In this document: positions 1 through 11,507 of the stretch, piece after piece
Layout: each line of letters begins with the position of its first letter
Position numbering within the stretch: the first letter of the stretch is position 1
NCBI RefSeq assembly: GCF_964204865.1
Contig: NC_135262.1
Location: forward strand, 10,354,001-10,418,000
DNA: 64,000 nt
Direction: 5' to 3'
DNA from: Styela clava
Lineage: Eukaryota; Chordata; Ascidiacea; Stolidobranchia; Styelidae
Made by a program: the position numbers and the translations under genes
Notes under the pieces: generated by a model
What the model was told of the DNA's origin: nothing
Databases searched by the model: none
The model's input: only the letters and a program-made list of their open reading frames with translations

Positions 1-776
1 TTACATATAAAGCTAGGATGTTTCATTGTTTGCCTAAGGAGGTGAACAAACTTTTACTATAGATTATTTCGATTTTCGAATATACACACAGTGTTTCGAA
101 TATACACACAGTGTGTTTGATAACCAATAGAAACTATCAGTATATTTGATGATTTATGAAAAATTCAATAGTGGGATAATGAACAAATGATAATTTTTTA
201 GTTCTAATTCAATCATTTTGAAATAGGAACTCACTAAATATGTATATCACCATGTAAATTTAATATAATTCCTAAATTGATTTCTGTCAAGTCTAAAACG
301 GCAAAGAATTTTTTTTAGCTATTGTAGCTAAATAAAAGTCCAAATAAAATTTGAATAGAAAAGTAAAAAAAAGAGCAAAATTACTGCTTCTGGATGAAGT
401 TGATTTGTGAATGATCCTAAGTTTGCTAATACTCATGAAATGCTTTCAGTATTTCTAAAACAAAAAATTATAATATTCAAAACGAAATTATTTGCAAAAA
501 ATGCTTCACTATCACATGAAAAAGACATTCATAATTCATTGGAATGTGTAATTCACTAAGTGTTACTTTCATATTGGAAAAAGGTAGAAATAACAATGCC
601 ATAATTATAGTCATTGGACAAGCGAAAGAAGGAAAAAAATGCTGATCACTGACCAAAGAAACTGACCTTCAAATAATGAAGAATCAAATGAAAAGGTTAT
701 ACTACAAAAAGTAATGACATTATAAATAACAGTAAATTTTTTTTAGTTTAAAAACCTTTGCCAAAATAATTAAAGC
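1..776. other. AT-rich 3' flank of GBA2, no gene seen
   Basis: No coding region is recognised. The only structure noted is a tandem pair of a 20-bp unit at about 71-113 containing TTCGAATATACACACA. The stretch next to 776 is the 3' flank of the minus-strand GBA2 gene. I did not find a clear AATAAA on the minus strand within the first 150 bases after the stop. Confidence 0.5.
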
Positions 777-3401
777 TTATTCTGAAGCAATGTCATCATT
801 GTCTGTGTTTTCCAGTGCATATTGCATGCCCCATATACTTAATGGGCGCATGTACGCTAGAGATCGGTAATGATTGTGTTTCAAAATCGCTTCTGGTGTT
901 TGAAATGCCATACCAGTCTCTTCCCAAACACTTTTATACATTCCTTGGGCCGTTTTGAAACCTTCTTTCAACATTCCCTTATGAAGCATCGTTGCCGCAA
1001 CAGCATATGTTACCCCAGTCCAAACTTCATCTGACTGAACGCTCGATTGATCAACTTTCCCGTTTGGTCTCATTCCGTTTACTGCGCCCCGTCTTCCATC
1101 AGCAAACAATTCCACATTAAAGTTATAAACTTTTCTCAAGCAGCTAAGAATTTTATCTCCTGGTATGACATCAGCTATTCCCGCAGCAAGTAAATACCAC
1201 TGACCTGCACATTGGTCAGCCATAATGCTGTCACTATGATTGCTGTGTTTATTGCTATCATAATTAAAATATTCACCATTCCATAACTTTTTGTCGTAAG
1301 CCTTGGTGGCTCTTTCTAAAATTTCCTTGTATTTTAAACTATCTTCTTGTCGGTCCAAGATATTTGCTGCCTCGATGGTACATCGCAATGCGGCAATCCA
1401 TAAACCACCGCAATACGCACTTGGACCAGTGACACTCCAACCATCAAAAGTTTGATCTGCGGTTCCACCATTTTCAATAAGACCATCTCCGTCTTTATCA
1501 TGTTTCATGCTCATTTCCATAACTGTCAAACAAACTGGCCACATGTCCTCAAGAAATTTACGATTTTTTGTGATGTGGTAATCTCGAAAAACTTGCAAAA
1601 CAAACTTAGGATTTAAATCTTTCCAAGATGCTGTATCGTGAACAAAATACGCATTAACTCTCGTCCAAGGTTCATCTTCAGGATCCCCAACATCATGTGG
1701 AACCACTCCTGTCGTTTTAACAGGTTTTCTATGACCATCCATTATAAAACGAAATCGTGTATCATCAGCCCTTAGAATACTTGTAGCAATATCATACTGT
1801 AAGCTTAGCTCAAGCTTGGGCCATAATGCAGCAAGAGCTATCGATGCATAAAAATGAACGTCATATGTATTGAACATCCTATATTCTTGGCCTTCAAGAT
1901 ACGCAAATCTTCCAAATTCTTTTAAAATTTCACTGTTTTGGAGATGATCCACATCTGTTTCTTTTGATGCATTGTGCTTATTTATATGATTTGAAATGCT
2001 AATTGATTCTGTATCAGTTTTATCTATTTCAAGCCAAATTGTCCCTCCATCACTGATGTAATACAACTCGTTGAATATGGCAGATTTGTACCACAGTGGT
2101 AAGCGGGAATTTGACAGAATTGGTTCTTGCCATGATCGTATTTTTTCTTCCCAATCTTGATAGTTTTGAAGGGCATACAACGCAATTTTGGGTCCAGCGT
2201 TACCAGATGCACCAAAGAAACGAGTATATCGACGGCGGTGAGAAATTTCCTTTGAACCAAAATATACTATTGGCATATCCCAGGATAAAACAAAATCAAC
2301 ATTTTTTTGAAGAGTTTTTGATTTTACAGTGGTTTCAACAGCAACTGCACAGGCAATAGATTCTCCACGAGAAGTATTTTCACTTATGTCATTTGTAGAA
2401 TCAAAGTGGCCATGTTCATGCAATTCATTCCAAATTGTGGATCCATCTGAAGTTGGGTCAAAAGAAATGCATTTTGAAACTTTCATTTCTGGCTTATCAG
2501 ATGCCGCAACTGTCATTGTGTACGGCATTTTCTCATATGTAAAGTTATGCATAACTACACCACTGCATTTTTTATCATCATCAAATTCTTCATTAAAATG
2601 TCCAGAATGATGTAGTCTTGATTTTTTTGTGCCATTACCATTTTCCATTGTCATAACAATGGATACTTCTAAATCACTTTCAGATTTATTTTCAATACTC
2701 CATGAAAAAACAGCGGCAGGAATACTCGAGTCCTTATATTCATTGGGAATTACAGGAGATACTTGTCTACAGGTTAATACAACTTTATGTTCTGGAATTT
2801 CATATACGGTCCACGCACGCGGATACAAAGCATGATAAAAAGCTTGGGAACCAGGAAACTCCCATTTCCAACTTTTTAGATGTTTCGCTGGGGTACTGTG
2901 AACACTTAAAACTTGTTGATATACAGTGGTTCCATTTTTACGAATACAAACAATAAATTGATTTGCCAATGTAGTTACAAACTCATAAACCCCCGGACGT
3001 AACTGCCATCGACAGAATTCACCCTGCCAGCCACGGTTGATTGACCCGCCCCCGATTCCTCCAAGAGGGACACCATAAATTTGTCGCAGTGGTTGTTGGT
3101 TGAAGAAATCCATGCATGGACGACGGTTAATACGCTTTAATTTACGATGAAATTTGATATAACGGTAAGAGAGTCCCACCAATGCTGGAACCTGGTGTAT
3201 TTTTGGTACAGTCCATGGAGTACGTTTTTCTCTAAATTTATGACTGAGGGCGATTCTCCATCCATATTTGGGAACACCGTCTCCTTGGGATGAACCATTC
3301 CAAGTTGACATGAGTTCATTATCTTCAATTTTTTCATGTTCAATTTCCAGATTTTCTAGGGCTTTCCACCATGTTGGCTCACCCGCCTGCGGTTCTCCCA
3401 T
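777..3401 (-). CDS. GBA2: Non-lysosomal glucosylceramidase (GBA2-like), intronless
   Basis: The 874-codon protein matches bile-acid beta-glucosidase GBA2 (GH116), which hydrolyses glucosylceramide to glucose and ceramide at ER/Golgi and plasma-membrane faces. The N-terminal beta-sandwich domain starts with YGWRIALSHKF (about 46) and contains LRQIYGVPLGGIGGGSINRG (105-124). The alpha/alpha-barrel catalytic domain fills the C-terminal half. Family nucleophile and acid/base residues map to E503 in FAYLEGQEYRMFNTYDVHFY and D653 in ADQTFDGW; their spacing of 150 equals that of human E527/D677. Human GBA2 is 927 aa, and the difference lies mainly in a shorter N-terminus. The start ATG precedes the first conserved block and is the first in frame. 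The gene has no introns, whereas vertebrate GBA2 has many, so this may be a retrocopy that stayed intact or a lineage-specific intron loss. A possible splice acceptor in the 5' UTR (AG about 50 bp upstream of ATG) would leave room for a 5' non-coding or trans-spliced exon. Confidence 0.97.
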   Translation of the reverse strand: MGEPQAGEPTWWKALENLEIEHEKIEDNELMSTWNGSSQGDGVPKYGWRIALSHKFREKRTPWTVPKIHQVPALVGLSYRYIKFHRKLKRINRRPCMDFFNQQPLRQIYGVPLGGIGGGSINRGWQGEFCRWQLRPGVYEFVTTLANQFIVCIRKNGTTVYQQVLSVHSTPAKHLKSWKWEFPGSQAFYHALYPRAWTVYEIPEHKVVLTCRQVSPVIPNEYKDSSIPAAVFSWSIENKSESDLEVSIVMTMENGNGTKKSRLHHSGHFNEEFDDDKKCSGVVMHNFTYEKMPYTMTVAASDKPEMKVSKCISFDPTSDGSTIWNELHEHGHFDSTNDISENTSRGESIACAVAVETTVKSKTLQKNVDFVLSWDMPIVYFGSKEISHRRRYTRFFGASGNAGPKIALYALQNYQDWEEKIRSWQEPILSNSRLPLWYKSAIFNELYYISDGGTIWLEIDKTDTESISISNHINKHNASKETDVDHLQNSEILKEFGRFAYLEGQEYRMFNTYDVHFYASIALAALWPKLELSLQYDIATSILRADDTRFRFIMDGHRKPVKTTGVVPHDVGDPEDEPWTRVNAYFVHDTASWKDLNPKFVLQVFRDYHITKNRKFLEDMWPVCLTVMEMSMKHDKDGDGLIENGGTADQTFDGWSVTGPSAYCGGLWIAALRCTIEAANILDRQEDSLKYKEILERATKAYDKKLWNGEYFNYDSNKHSNHSDSIMADQCAGQWYLLAAGIADVIPGDKILSCLRKVYNFNVELFADGRRGAVNGMRPNGKVDQSSVQSDEVWTGVTYAVAATMLHKGMLKEGFKTAQGMYKSVWEETGMAFQTPEAILKHNHYRSLAYMRPLSIWGMQYALENTDNDDIASE

Positions 3402-3591
3402 TACTCTCGTATTTTTTTTTTATAAACTTTATAAATCTGTATATATTAAACAACTATATTAATAGTGACCTAGAAAACTAACAAAGGCAAAAAGAAAAGT
3501 ACATCATCAAAATAAATTTGCATCAATTAAATTCATAAAATCCTGGATATAGGAATGAACAGCTAAACGTCACAATTGTGTAGTTGAACCA

Positions 3592-3779
3592 GTAAACGGT
3601 TACGGCTTCCTCCACCTTCAAGTCCATGCTTCCGAAAAAATAAAATAACTAACTCATCCCATACCCGACATGGAATGGTAACCGGACGAGAGGCCGTGGT
3701 TCGCCATATGGATAAGCTGTCTTATCGGCTTTCCTCTCCCCCGGGATAAATATGTAAATCCTATCCTATCCTATCCTAA
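3592..3779 (+). mobile_element. 5'-truncated tRNA-derived SINE
   Basis: This matches the 3' two thirds of the full SINE at 5547-5894: the blocks GGTTACGGCTTCCTCCACC, GGTAACCGGACGAGAGGCCG and CTCCCCCGGGATAAATATG occur in the same order. It ends in a TCCTA pentanucleotide tail with more repeats than the full copy. The tRNA-like head with boxes A and B is missing, as expected for a reverse-transcribed, 5'-truncated insertion. Confidence 0.85.
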
Positions 3780-4464
3780 CTATGCCACAATTCAATAAGC
3801 ATATAAATTTAATTGGACTCAACTATCAAGGCGATAAAATCAACACTCACAAACTTCAGAACTTGCAAACCACAGAAATATATTATTGTACAATACGGAC
3901 AAACAATTGTCGTTCGTGGGCCAAAATTAAAGGTTGCGAGACGCACATATTTTTAGAAAGTTAAAAACCAAAGGAATGGCCAATGAATCTCATTTTTTCA
4001 CACAAATCTCAGTTAAAGTACAAGCAGTGGGTGAAGAATGATCATTTGAATATTTTCTGCGTCATTAAACCATTTGCACTCAGCAATCAGCATTAATTTT
4101 TTTACGTTGTGTTGCCATTTGTCTAATTATAATCAATTGTAGGCTCATTAAACGAGTGATTGTGAATTATATTCTTGTTAGGTTATAATATAATTCAGTG
4201 TTTCAAAACAAATTCTGTCACTGACATAAAGAATATATTCATCAATACAGCTGTTTTGTTAATATAATTCAGTGAAGCGCTGCGGGCTGGATTATATTGC
4301 TCCGGGCCGTAGTTTGCCGACTCCTGCCGTACTGTATTCAGGTATTAGGTAGCCTACCAAACTGTATTGAAAAAAGATATATATATTTACTAATTCTTAC
4401 TAAATTATACCGGTACCAGAACCCAAAATTCGTTCCATCCAAATTTCGGATGGTGTAGTCAGGG
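3780..4464. other. Intergenic, with a solo hAT-type terminus
   Basis: No gene is supported. AGTTTGCCGACTCCTG at 4311-4326 is the inverted form of a CAGGAGTCGGCAAACT terminus, typical of hAT elements, but I found no matching left end. The 60-codon ORF around 3782 starts in the SINE tail and has no recognisable content. Confidence 0.4.
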
Positions 4465-5034
4465 GGTCTCGTGTAGTTTCGTACCTAACGTACTTCTAGT
4501 GGGCGTAGCATAACCATTTTTTGATATGTCAACCATAACCCCCATCTGACTACGCCACCAAAAAATTACGTCACTACGACATCACAATCACGTCATAGAG
4601 CTTGCCAAATATACGTACAATCGCCCGAAATGGCATTGGCGCCGACGATAAAGTACTGACTGACGTTATCGATCTCTCTCCTATTGTAATCGTTGTGACG
4701 AGAAAACGAGAGAAATAACTGTTCGATTTCGGGCACTCGTTTGCGCCTCTTGGATGGTAGTTCGTATAGTTTGAAGGGCTCTATCACGTCACTGTGACGT
4801 CGTGTTGACGTCATTTTTGGATGATGTAGTCGGGTGGGGGTTAGGATTGATACGTGAAAAAATTGTCATGCTACGCGCACTAGAAGTATGTTAGGTACGA
4901 AACTACGTGATTGTGATGTCGTAGTGATTTAATTTTTGGATGGCGTAATCAAATGGGGGTTAGGATTGACATATCAAAAAATTGTTATGCTTCGCCCACT
5001 AGAAGTACGTTAGGTACGAAACTACGCGAGATCC
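4465..5034. mobile_element. Foldback MITE with long terminal inverted repeats
   Basis: The left end, GTCTCGTGTAGTTTCG followed by TACCTAACGTACTTCTAGTG, recurs inverted at the right end (…CACTAGAAGTACGTTAGGTA, ending GCGAGATCC). The arms extend well over 100 bp and include CTAACCCCCA and the CACTACGACATCACAATCACG stretch. A further inverted arm ends at about 4911, so the element carries two right arms in tandem (4806-4911 and 4912-5031). There is no coding capacity. Confidence 0.75.
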
Positions 5035-5077
5035 GAAATCGCATCCTACAAAGAACCCGGAAACTGGTAAAACTTAT

Positions 5078-5535
5078 GGGTCTAGTATAGTTTAGTACCA
5101 CAAGTAGGTACCTCCAGTGGGTGTAGCATACCGAATTTTGCATATGTTATTCCTAACCCCCACCTGACTATGCCATCTAAAAATTACGTCACTACGACGT
5201 CACCATCACGTCATATGGCTTGCCAAAGTATAATTACAATCGCCCGAAATGGTATCCGCGCCGCCGATAACAAACTCGCTAACGCCGACGATCTCTCTCC
5301 TATGGTGATCGTTGTGACAAAAAAACGAGAGAAATAGCTTGCTCGATTTCGGGTGATCGTCTGCGCGTTTTGGACGACCATCCGCATACTTCGGTGGGTT
5401 TTATTACGCCACTGTGACGTCCAAATGACGTAATTTTTCGGTGACATAGTCAGGTGGGGGTTAGGATTGACATATACAAAAATTGTTGAGCCAGGCCAAC
5501 TAGAAGTATATGTGGTACTAAACTATACCAGACCC
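5078..5535. mobile_element. Second foldback MITE, related to the neighbour
   Basis: The termini GGGTCTAGTATAGTTTAGTA (left) and GGGTCTGGTATAGTTTAGTA (right, inverted) flank long arms sharing the CTAACCCCCACCTGACTA and AATTACGTCACTACGACGTC blocks with the element at 4465-5034. It is non-coding. The 78-codon minus-strand ORF over 5211-5447 is a product of the inverted arm and is not a gene. Confidence 0.75.
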
Positions 5536-5546
5536 AAACCTATTAC

Positions 5547-5894
5547 CTGGCGCGGCGGTGTGGCTCAACGGGCTAAGCGTTAGGAATACGCTCGCCACCG
5601 CACCTCTAATTACTCTGCGTGGGTTCGCAGGTTCGAATCCCATGCAGGGATGGTTATGTGCGAGAGGATTGCTGGACTCCTCGCCGTCGTTGGGTGGTTC
5701 ACGTAACCGCTGGTCGGTTACGGCTTCCTCCACCACCAAGTCCATGCTTCCGAAAACAAACAATACAGTAAAACTAATCCCATACCCGACTTGGAATGGT
5801 AACCGGACGAGAGGCCGTGTTTCGCCATATGGATACGCCCTCTTAGGCTTTCCTCTCCCCCGGGATAAATATGTAAATCCTATCCTATCCTACC
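5547..5894 (+). mobile_element. Full-length tRNA-derived SINE
   Basis: The head has a Pol III box A (TGGCTCAACGGG, 5561-5572) and a perfect box B (GGTTCGAATCC, 5630-5640), so it derives from a tRNA gene. A tRNA-unrelated body follows (GAGAGGATTGCTGGACTCCT, CGGTTACGGCTTCCTCCACC, CCGGACGAGAGGCCGTG), and the element ends in a CCTAT/TCCTA pentanucleotide tail. This is the only copy in the window with an intact head, so it is the reference for the fragments at 3592, 36273 and 56750. The ORF across it is not a gene. Confidence 0.9.
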
Positions 5895-7170
5895 TCAAAA
5901 ACAAAGAACCGAACTTTCCCTATCGCTGAAAAGGACTGTCGAGAAGGCCACACGGTTCAGGACTTGTGAAGACACGGTACCCTCGGTACGGTACGTTTCT
6001 CCACAAAATTGTGCGTATCAACGTCATTCAATTCCTCGGAGTTCTGGTTGGGGTTGGGTTGCAATCAACAACTAACATGTTTTGACTGAGTAAGAAATAA
6101 ACCACATGTGAAATCGGAAAATCATGTCATTGATTGTAGCCTACTCACATATGCAGCTTTATTGAAGTAATTATGGGACTGGTGGATTTTGCTGTAATTG
6201 GGAAGGAAAATGATCGCTTTGCCTAATGGTTATGGTTAACTCATTTATGTTGTTATTGGGTGATTATTTAGTTGCTAGTGAAAATATTTCCCTCCGGAAC
6301 TAATCGACCATTTGATTAAAAAAACTCATTACTTTAAGATGAAAAAATTTCCTGGGAAGGTATTACTTCCATTTTTAAAATTTCCTCCCAATCCTATGAT
6401 CCCCAATATTTCACACAAAATTTTGGTGTCTCGCACGTCCACCGATATTTTCAACAAACTCTTTGCTATAACGGTTCACAGTACCGATACCGAAGGAAGT
6501 TTCGTGTCTATATATTTGAGCATTACTTTCTTGTTAATCAAGATCGCTCGCGCACTGAAAGAGGTATTGATCATAATGAATTCCATTGAAGATTTGTTTG
6601 GTTACGATTCTTATTGTTAGTCAAGTTGGTCATCGTTTCATTAATTCCCTAAACTGAATTTTAATCATTGTATAGCTTTTTTAAATACTGCTGTTCATAT
6701 TTTCATTAATGCAAAAAGGTCGTTTATAAATTGATATTATTATTATGTGATATCAACATGGCATCTAAAAATGATTGTGCTACTCATTGTTTCTAGAATT
6801 GTAAGTGAAAAGTGGGATAAAAGACACATTTGCTAAATTTAGAGGCGGTTTGAAATTCACAAAATATATTGAAGGATGCTGTATGAGATATAAAAAAAAA
6901 AATTAGCCGATAACGTTACTGAAGCGACAGACGAAGCATGCTATACCAAAGTTAAATTGAATCTGAAAAAAATTAACAAGAACATATATATATAGGCCTT
7001 CAATGAAAATGTCATGGGGAAAATTAAAACTTTTATCAAAAAAATACCCATCAATTGACTTCAATTAGTATACAGGGTGTCTATAAAGTATCTTTATAAT
7101 TTAAAATATGGTATTTAATGGATATTTGATGATGATTTTTTATAACATCGTATCGCATGGCGGTGTAGTC
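5895..7170. other. Intergenic with fragment of a dispersed repeat
   Basis: No gene is recognised. Around 6390-6545 lies the 3' end of a dispersed repeat ending TATATATTTGAGCATTACTT, seen also at 12660, 14370, 18830 and 48815; the 102-codon ORF at 6312-6620 runs through it and is not supported. ACAGGGTGTCTATAAAGTAT at about 7073 resembles one half of a mariner-type hairpin terminus without its partner. Confidence 0.4.
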
Positions 7171-7640
7171 CAGGAGTCCGCAACTACTTTTCAGCGCGAC
7201 CCATTTTTTTTTTTATAATTTCTCGCGACCCAAGCATTTGGTAAACATGTAAATAGTTATCGATTTTAAGTCTATTATTGACACTAGCAATTTTCTTGTA
7301 CAAAATTATCACATAAAATCGTGAATAATAGCGTTTATTATGACTAACGCGAATTATTAGCTTTGTGTTTTGAACACAACATAGAAATTCGACGTTTAAT
7401 TTGGGAGACAGCAACTCGAAGATCTTCTTCTACTTGTAGCCTTGATCTGTATTTGTTTTTTATGTATGAAAACGCAGAAAAGGTCTTTTCACATAATTCC
7501 GAATAATTCAAAATCCAGTAGTTCCGAACGAATGGCAACAGAACATTCATTGCAGCAGCTGATAACTCCGGCCATCAAATGCGATCTTCAACCCGCGATA
7601 ACTTGACAAGTCATCCAATGCTTCAATCAAATCTGATGAT
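7171..7640 (-). pseudogene. hAT transposase C-terminal relic (ZBED/SCAND3-like)
   Basis: Minus-strand reading from 7550 to 7344 gives FSYIKNKYRSRLQVEEDLRV followed by AVSQIKRRISMLCSKHKA, the C-terminal tail typical of ZBED5/SCAND3/FAM200-type hAT transposases after the dimerisation domain. Upstream (7560-7640) a related frame reads SSDLIEALDDLSSYRGLKIA, but the two parts are out of frame, so the gene is broken. The outer end, CAGGAGTCCGCAAC at 7171, looks like a hAT terminus close to the stop codon. The rest of the transposase is absent because the tandem duplication unit starts at about 7653. Confidence 0.6.
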
Positions 7641-7750
7641 AGATGTTGTATATTGATACTGTGAAATGTGGTATTATCCAGTCGTATTGTGTTTTCCGTA
7701 AATATTTATTAAACCACTGCGAAAGATGTTGCGAACACAATTGTCTACGT

Positions 7751-8590
7751 CAGCGTTTCCCAAACTTTTTCAGCCATGGAACACTTACAATTTTGATCTC
7801 ACCTCGCGGAACACCAAAAAATGAAACAGTAAATTGATAGAGAAAACCAGTGTAATGTAGCGGAGTTGCTGAATGCGTCGCGAAAACTAACAGAATTGTG
7901 TTAAACCTACCTAAAATATGATTGAATATTTTACATATTGCATTCATTATAACTGTTTTATTGTTTCCTAGTTTAAATGCTGTGTAAATGAATCAATTCA
8001 TTCATTTTACCATTCTATGACGTTTACTTTTCATTACGTAATGTTTGCCTCTAATGTTACGTCTAATGGCAATAAAAGTACTTTCCGCAATTTCGCGAGC
8101 TGCAGACATGCCGTTTATTTATTTTCTGAATAGAGTTTACCGAAAATGATTAATTTTTTCAGCGTTTCAAAGTAAAACCAGGCAGAGATGGAGGAAGAAC
8201 AGTTGACCCTTTGCCTTTATTCTTCAAACCTACTTGTTTGCCTATAGCAATAAAAAGCATTGCAATAACTTGATAATGAACTTAACAGTCAACAATCTAT
8301 GCCGACGGTTAACGAAAATGCCACTACCTCACCCTGGTTAGTCCGTATTAGAATTTGTCTACAGTTAGTCCACTTTAGGCCGACGATGACGCGATATAGA
8401 ACGGTCAGGGCGACAACTTCACGATTCTTAGATCGCCATGGCGACCATTTTAGACGTATTTAAGATTTCTTTTCAGTCAGTCAGTCAGTCAGTCACGGTA
8501 AACTCCAGTTCCACGGTCCAGTTCCACGGTAAACTTTGAAGACGCTCGCGGAACATTAGTGTTCCGCGTAGAACAGTTTGGGAAGCGCTG
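7751..8590 (+). mobile_element. hAT-type non-autonomous element (family I), copy 1
   Basis: The termini CAGCGTTTCCCAAACT and AGTTTGGGAAGCGCTG are inverted repeats. The 8-bp flanks GTCTACGT (7743-7750) and GTCTACGA (8591-8598) match at 7 of 8 positions and are identical in the duplicated copy at 14689. Sub-terminal GTTCCGCG motifs occur at both ends. There is no transposase ORF. Confidence 0.88.
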
Positions 8591-8784
8591 GTCTACGAAT
8601 GAGAATAATGCAAATTACTAATGCAAACAACTACGTAATGGATGTTTCCCCGACTTTCGATCCCAGCAAAACTCTTCGGCTTTATGCTCTACCATTGTAA
8701 AATTATCGGTACTTATTTCAAGAATGGTTTTTGCGAGTTGGTGCCTATAAACCGGTTTTTACGTTTCAAACTATCATTTTAATT

Positions 8785-10008
8785 CAGGGGTCTCAAACTC
8801 GCGGCCCGCGGGCCAGTTGCGGCCCACAGGATGATAGTTTGTGGCCCCCGCCTTGGTATTAAAGTTTAATTTTAGTACGGCCCGCAAGTCACTCAGCTCA
8901 GTTAGCATGACTAATGCTTTCAATATAACAGCGCTTCCCAAACTGTGTTCCGCTGAACACTAATGTTCCGTGAGCATCTTCCGAGTGTTGCGTGGAAAAG
9001 GAATCAAAAATACAGCTAAATTGGTCGCCATGGCGATCTGAGAATCATGAAGTTGTCCAACTGACCGTTTAAAATCGCGTCAACGTCGGCCTAAAGTGGA
9101 CTAACTAAGTTAGGGTAGTGGCATTTTCGTTAACCGTCAGTTTAGCTTTTTGACTGGTAATTTTATTATCAAATATACGGTACTTCTTTTGGTTTTGTTA
9201 AAGACAAACAAGCAAGTCTAAAGAATAAAGGCAAAAGGTCAACCGTTCTTCCTCCATATCTACCTGGTTTTACTTCGAAATGCTGAAAGTTTGTCGCGCA
9301 TTTTCAACTCGCCACAGCGAAACCATTGGGAACCTCTACATTGCACCGTTTTTCTTTATCAATTTAACCCTTCATTTTTGGTGTTCCGCGAGGTGATATA
9401 AAAAGTGTAAGTGTTCCGTGGCCGAAAAAGGGAAACTCCGTAATATAAAATATAGTCACGTAGGGAAGAAAAAAATATTTTATCATTCACCCCCTGAATG
9501 GAATATGCGGTGCGGTAACCTACCAGTACCATACCTGTAGGCCTGATATTCGATCGCGGGACCGCCTGAAATAATTTTAAAACAGTATGCTATGATTTTT
9601 GACGTCACAATCACTAACGCTTAGTTTTATCTCGATACATTGTAATTTGTAACCATGTTTCCCATGTGGCGAAACATCACTGTCCATCGGCTAATCAGCG
9701 CAACAGTTATTACAAGATGGAATTTTATAATTTCGCAAATCCCTAAACGTGTCGTTGGAAGTGAAGTTTCAGTAAACAGAAAGGTTGGTGATGAGCACAG
9801 ACAATTTTAAAAAACTGGGAAATGCAATATTTCTTTGTTGAGCATAGGAGCATCCCGACATGTTCTATCTGCACAGTTAAAGTTGCAGTGCACAAGGAAT
9901 ATAATTTAAACGAGTTGCCAAGCTTTTATTGAGGAAAACCTGATGCGACCCGGACTCATCCAGACTCTGCATCAGCGGCCCCCAAGTAAATTGAGTTTGA
10001 GACCCCTG
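8785..10008. mobile_element. hAT-type element (family II) absent from copy 2
   Basis: The termini are CAGGGGTCTCAAACTCG and GAGTTTGAGACCCCTG, with GC-rich GCGGCCC sub-terminal motifs. The paralogous position in copy 2 (about 15660) reads through without it, so this is an insertion after duplication, or a precise loss in copy 2. The flanks (TTTTAATT before, TTTCAATA after) do not form a good 8-bp duplication; only about 3 extra bases are present relative to the empty site. Confidence 0.82.
8929..9440 (-). mobile_element. hAT family I copy nested in family II element
   Basis: It starts CAGCGCTTCCCAAACTGTG and ends …GGGAAACTCCG, with flanks CAATATAA (8921-8928) and TAATATAA (9441-9448). Internally it carries in reverse the same blocks as 7751-8590, for example GGTCGCCATGGCGATCTGAG and CGGCCTAAAGTGGACTAAC. 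It is therefore a reversed family I copy that inserted into the family II element. Confidence 0.82.
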
Positions 10009-11507
10009 TTTCAATACATTCAACAACCTTTCATTTAAATGCGCTGTAGATAAGTTTGGCTTAGTCTATCACAGCTATTTCTAGATTAATTTTTGATTAC
10101 TGCATTTAAAATACAACTCCGACAAACAAAAATGATTATTGAGTTATTTGATCAGGACTTATATTCACCAAAACACCACTAAAAACTAACAAATAGTAGG
10201 CCTACGCGAAAACCACCAAAACGAGGTAATATTCACAGCCACGAAAGACTGTCTGAATGGCAAAAGTATCTAAGCGCTCCTGAAACGTTTATTGTTACGT
10301 CAAATTTTGCACTTATGCTGATTGGCCAATGTTACGGCAGTAAATAAAGAAGTGTATACTCGGGGAAACGTCCATAATTATAATCAGAGATTTATAAAGT
10401 TGTTATACATACATACGCTATATTTATGGCGTTTTTTTTTTTCAAAGCGATTCGAAGAAGAAGACCAACAAAAACAAGATTACCAAAAATATGAAAACGA
10501 TCCATATGTCCACTCACGTGTCCAATAATAATAAACAAGAAACGAACACTAATATTTAACTGAGGGGTTTCTTGTAAAGATACAGTATTACTTAGGCTAC
10601 ATAAAGTATTTTTAAGATGAACAAAATTTGCGAAATAACAGGCACAGGCATTGTTTGAATCTGGAGCTCTCATTGTTTGTTTTTGAGGTTGCGGGGAACA
10701 GCACAACAAAAGAATGTTGATCATGAATGATCATTTGACGAATTGAAATTTATCAGTAAAGTGTTCTCACTTTTATACAGTGTACTTACCCAGCCAAGTC
10801 GTGATGTTTGATCAGATGATCAGATATTTGTTTGCTATTCGTAATATACGACACGATGTTCTCTGCAGTAAATAAGTCATTTGTTTACTCATATCGCACG
10901 GAGAAATAGTGAATTGATGGTGAATGCCTGGTCTAGTTTAGAAAGTATTCGAAATTAAAAATTTTCTCCATAAGGTGATCGAGGTTATAGAGAAATAGTT
11001 CATTCAAGATTCAACATAGTACTTTCAGGAAACCATCAACGAGGCGTGTTCCGAAATAGACAAATGGCTAGGATCGCAATCAAAGATGTATATAAGGCGG
11101 CGATTGAGTGGAAGAGACATCGTTCAGAGTTTCAACAATAGTGCGCCTATTATTAAAACGATTTCTATAACTCCTTTGTTTGGAGTGTTATATTGGGAAC
11201 ATCTCGAAAGAAAATTTATAATTGATAATTTGACTAATTAATTATCTATTTTGATCAATAATCTGTTTAACTTATTACACAATATGCTGATAAGACTATG
11301 AAGGTTGTGAAAGGGTTGCATTAGGTAATGATAAAGATAGATAAAAATAATTACTTATTACGCCTATAATTATAAGTAATCTGTTTAGTTCCAGGTCAAT
11401 TGATATTATTTATTATACGAAGAAATTTATCTTGTTATTTTAGCGGTTATTGTTACTAGCAATCTAAAAACGAACTATCACTTGACATAGAATTTCAACT
11501 ATTACTG

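Larger units (their letters stand above)
8640..10373. mobile_element. Short element X with GGANNTTTCCCCGA ends, interrupted
   Basis: The left end GGATGTTTCCCCGACTTTCG and right end ACTCGGGGAAACGTCC form imperfect inverted repeats flanked by AT on both sides. About 510 bp belong to the element; the rest is the hAT insertion at 8785-10008. A second copy lies at 15516-16498 and a third is nested inside that one at 15727-16207. No coding capacity is seen. Confidence 0.7.

Noticed and set aside
5561-5640. tRNA gene with boxes A and B
   Set aside because: The tRNA-like part continues directly into a body and pentanucleotide tail shared with other copies; it is the head of a SINE.
6312-6620. 102-codon ORF
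   Set aside because: It overlaps the end of a dispersed repeat found at several other places and has no signal peptide or motif.
10392-10724. 110-codon minus-strand ORF and its partner at 16565-16849
   Set aside because: The frame is present in both duplication copies only because the DNA is duplicated; there is no domain, and it overlaps element X ends and promoter-side sequence of the Cys-rich gene.
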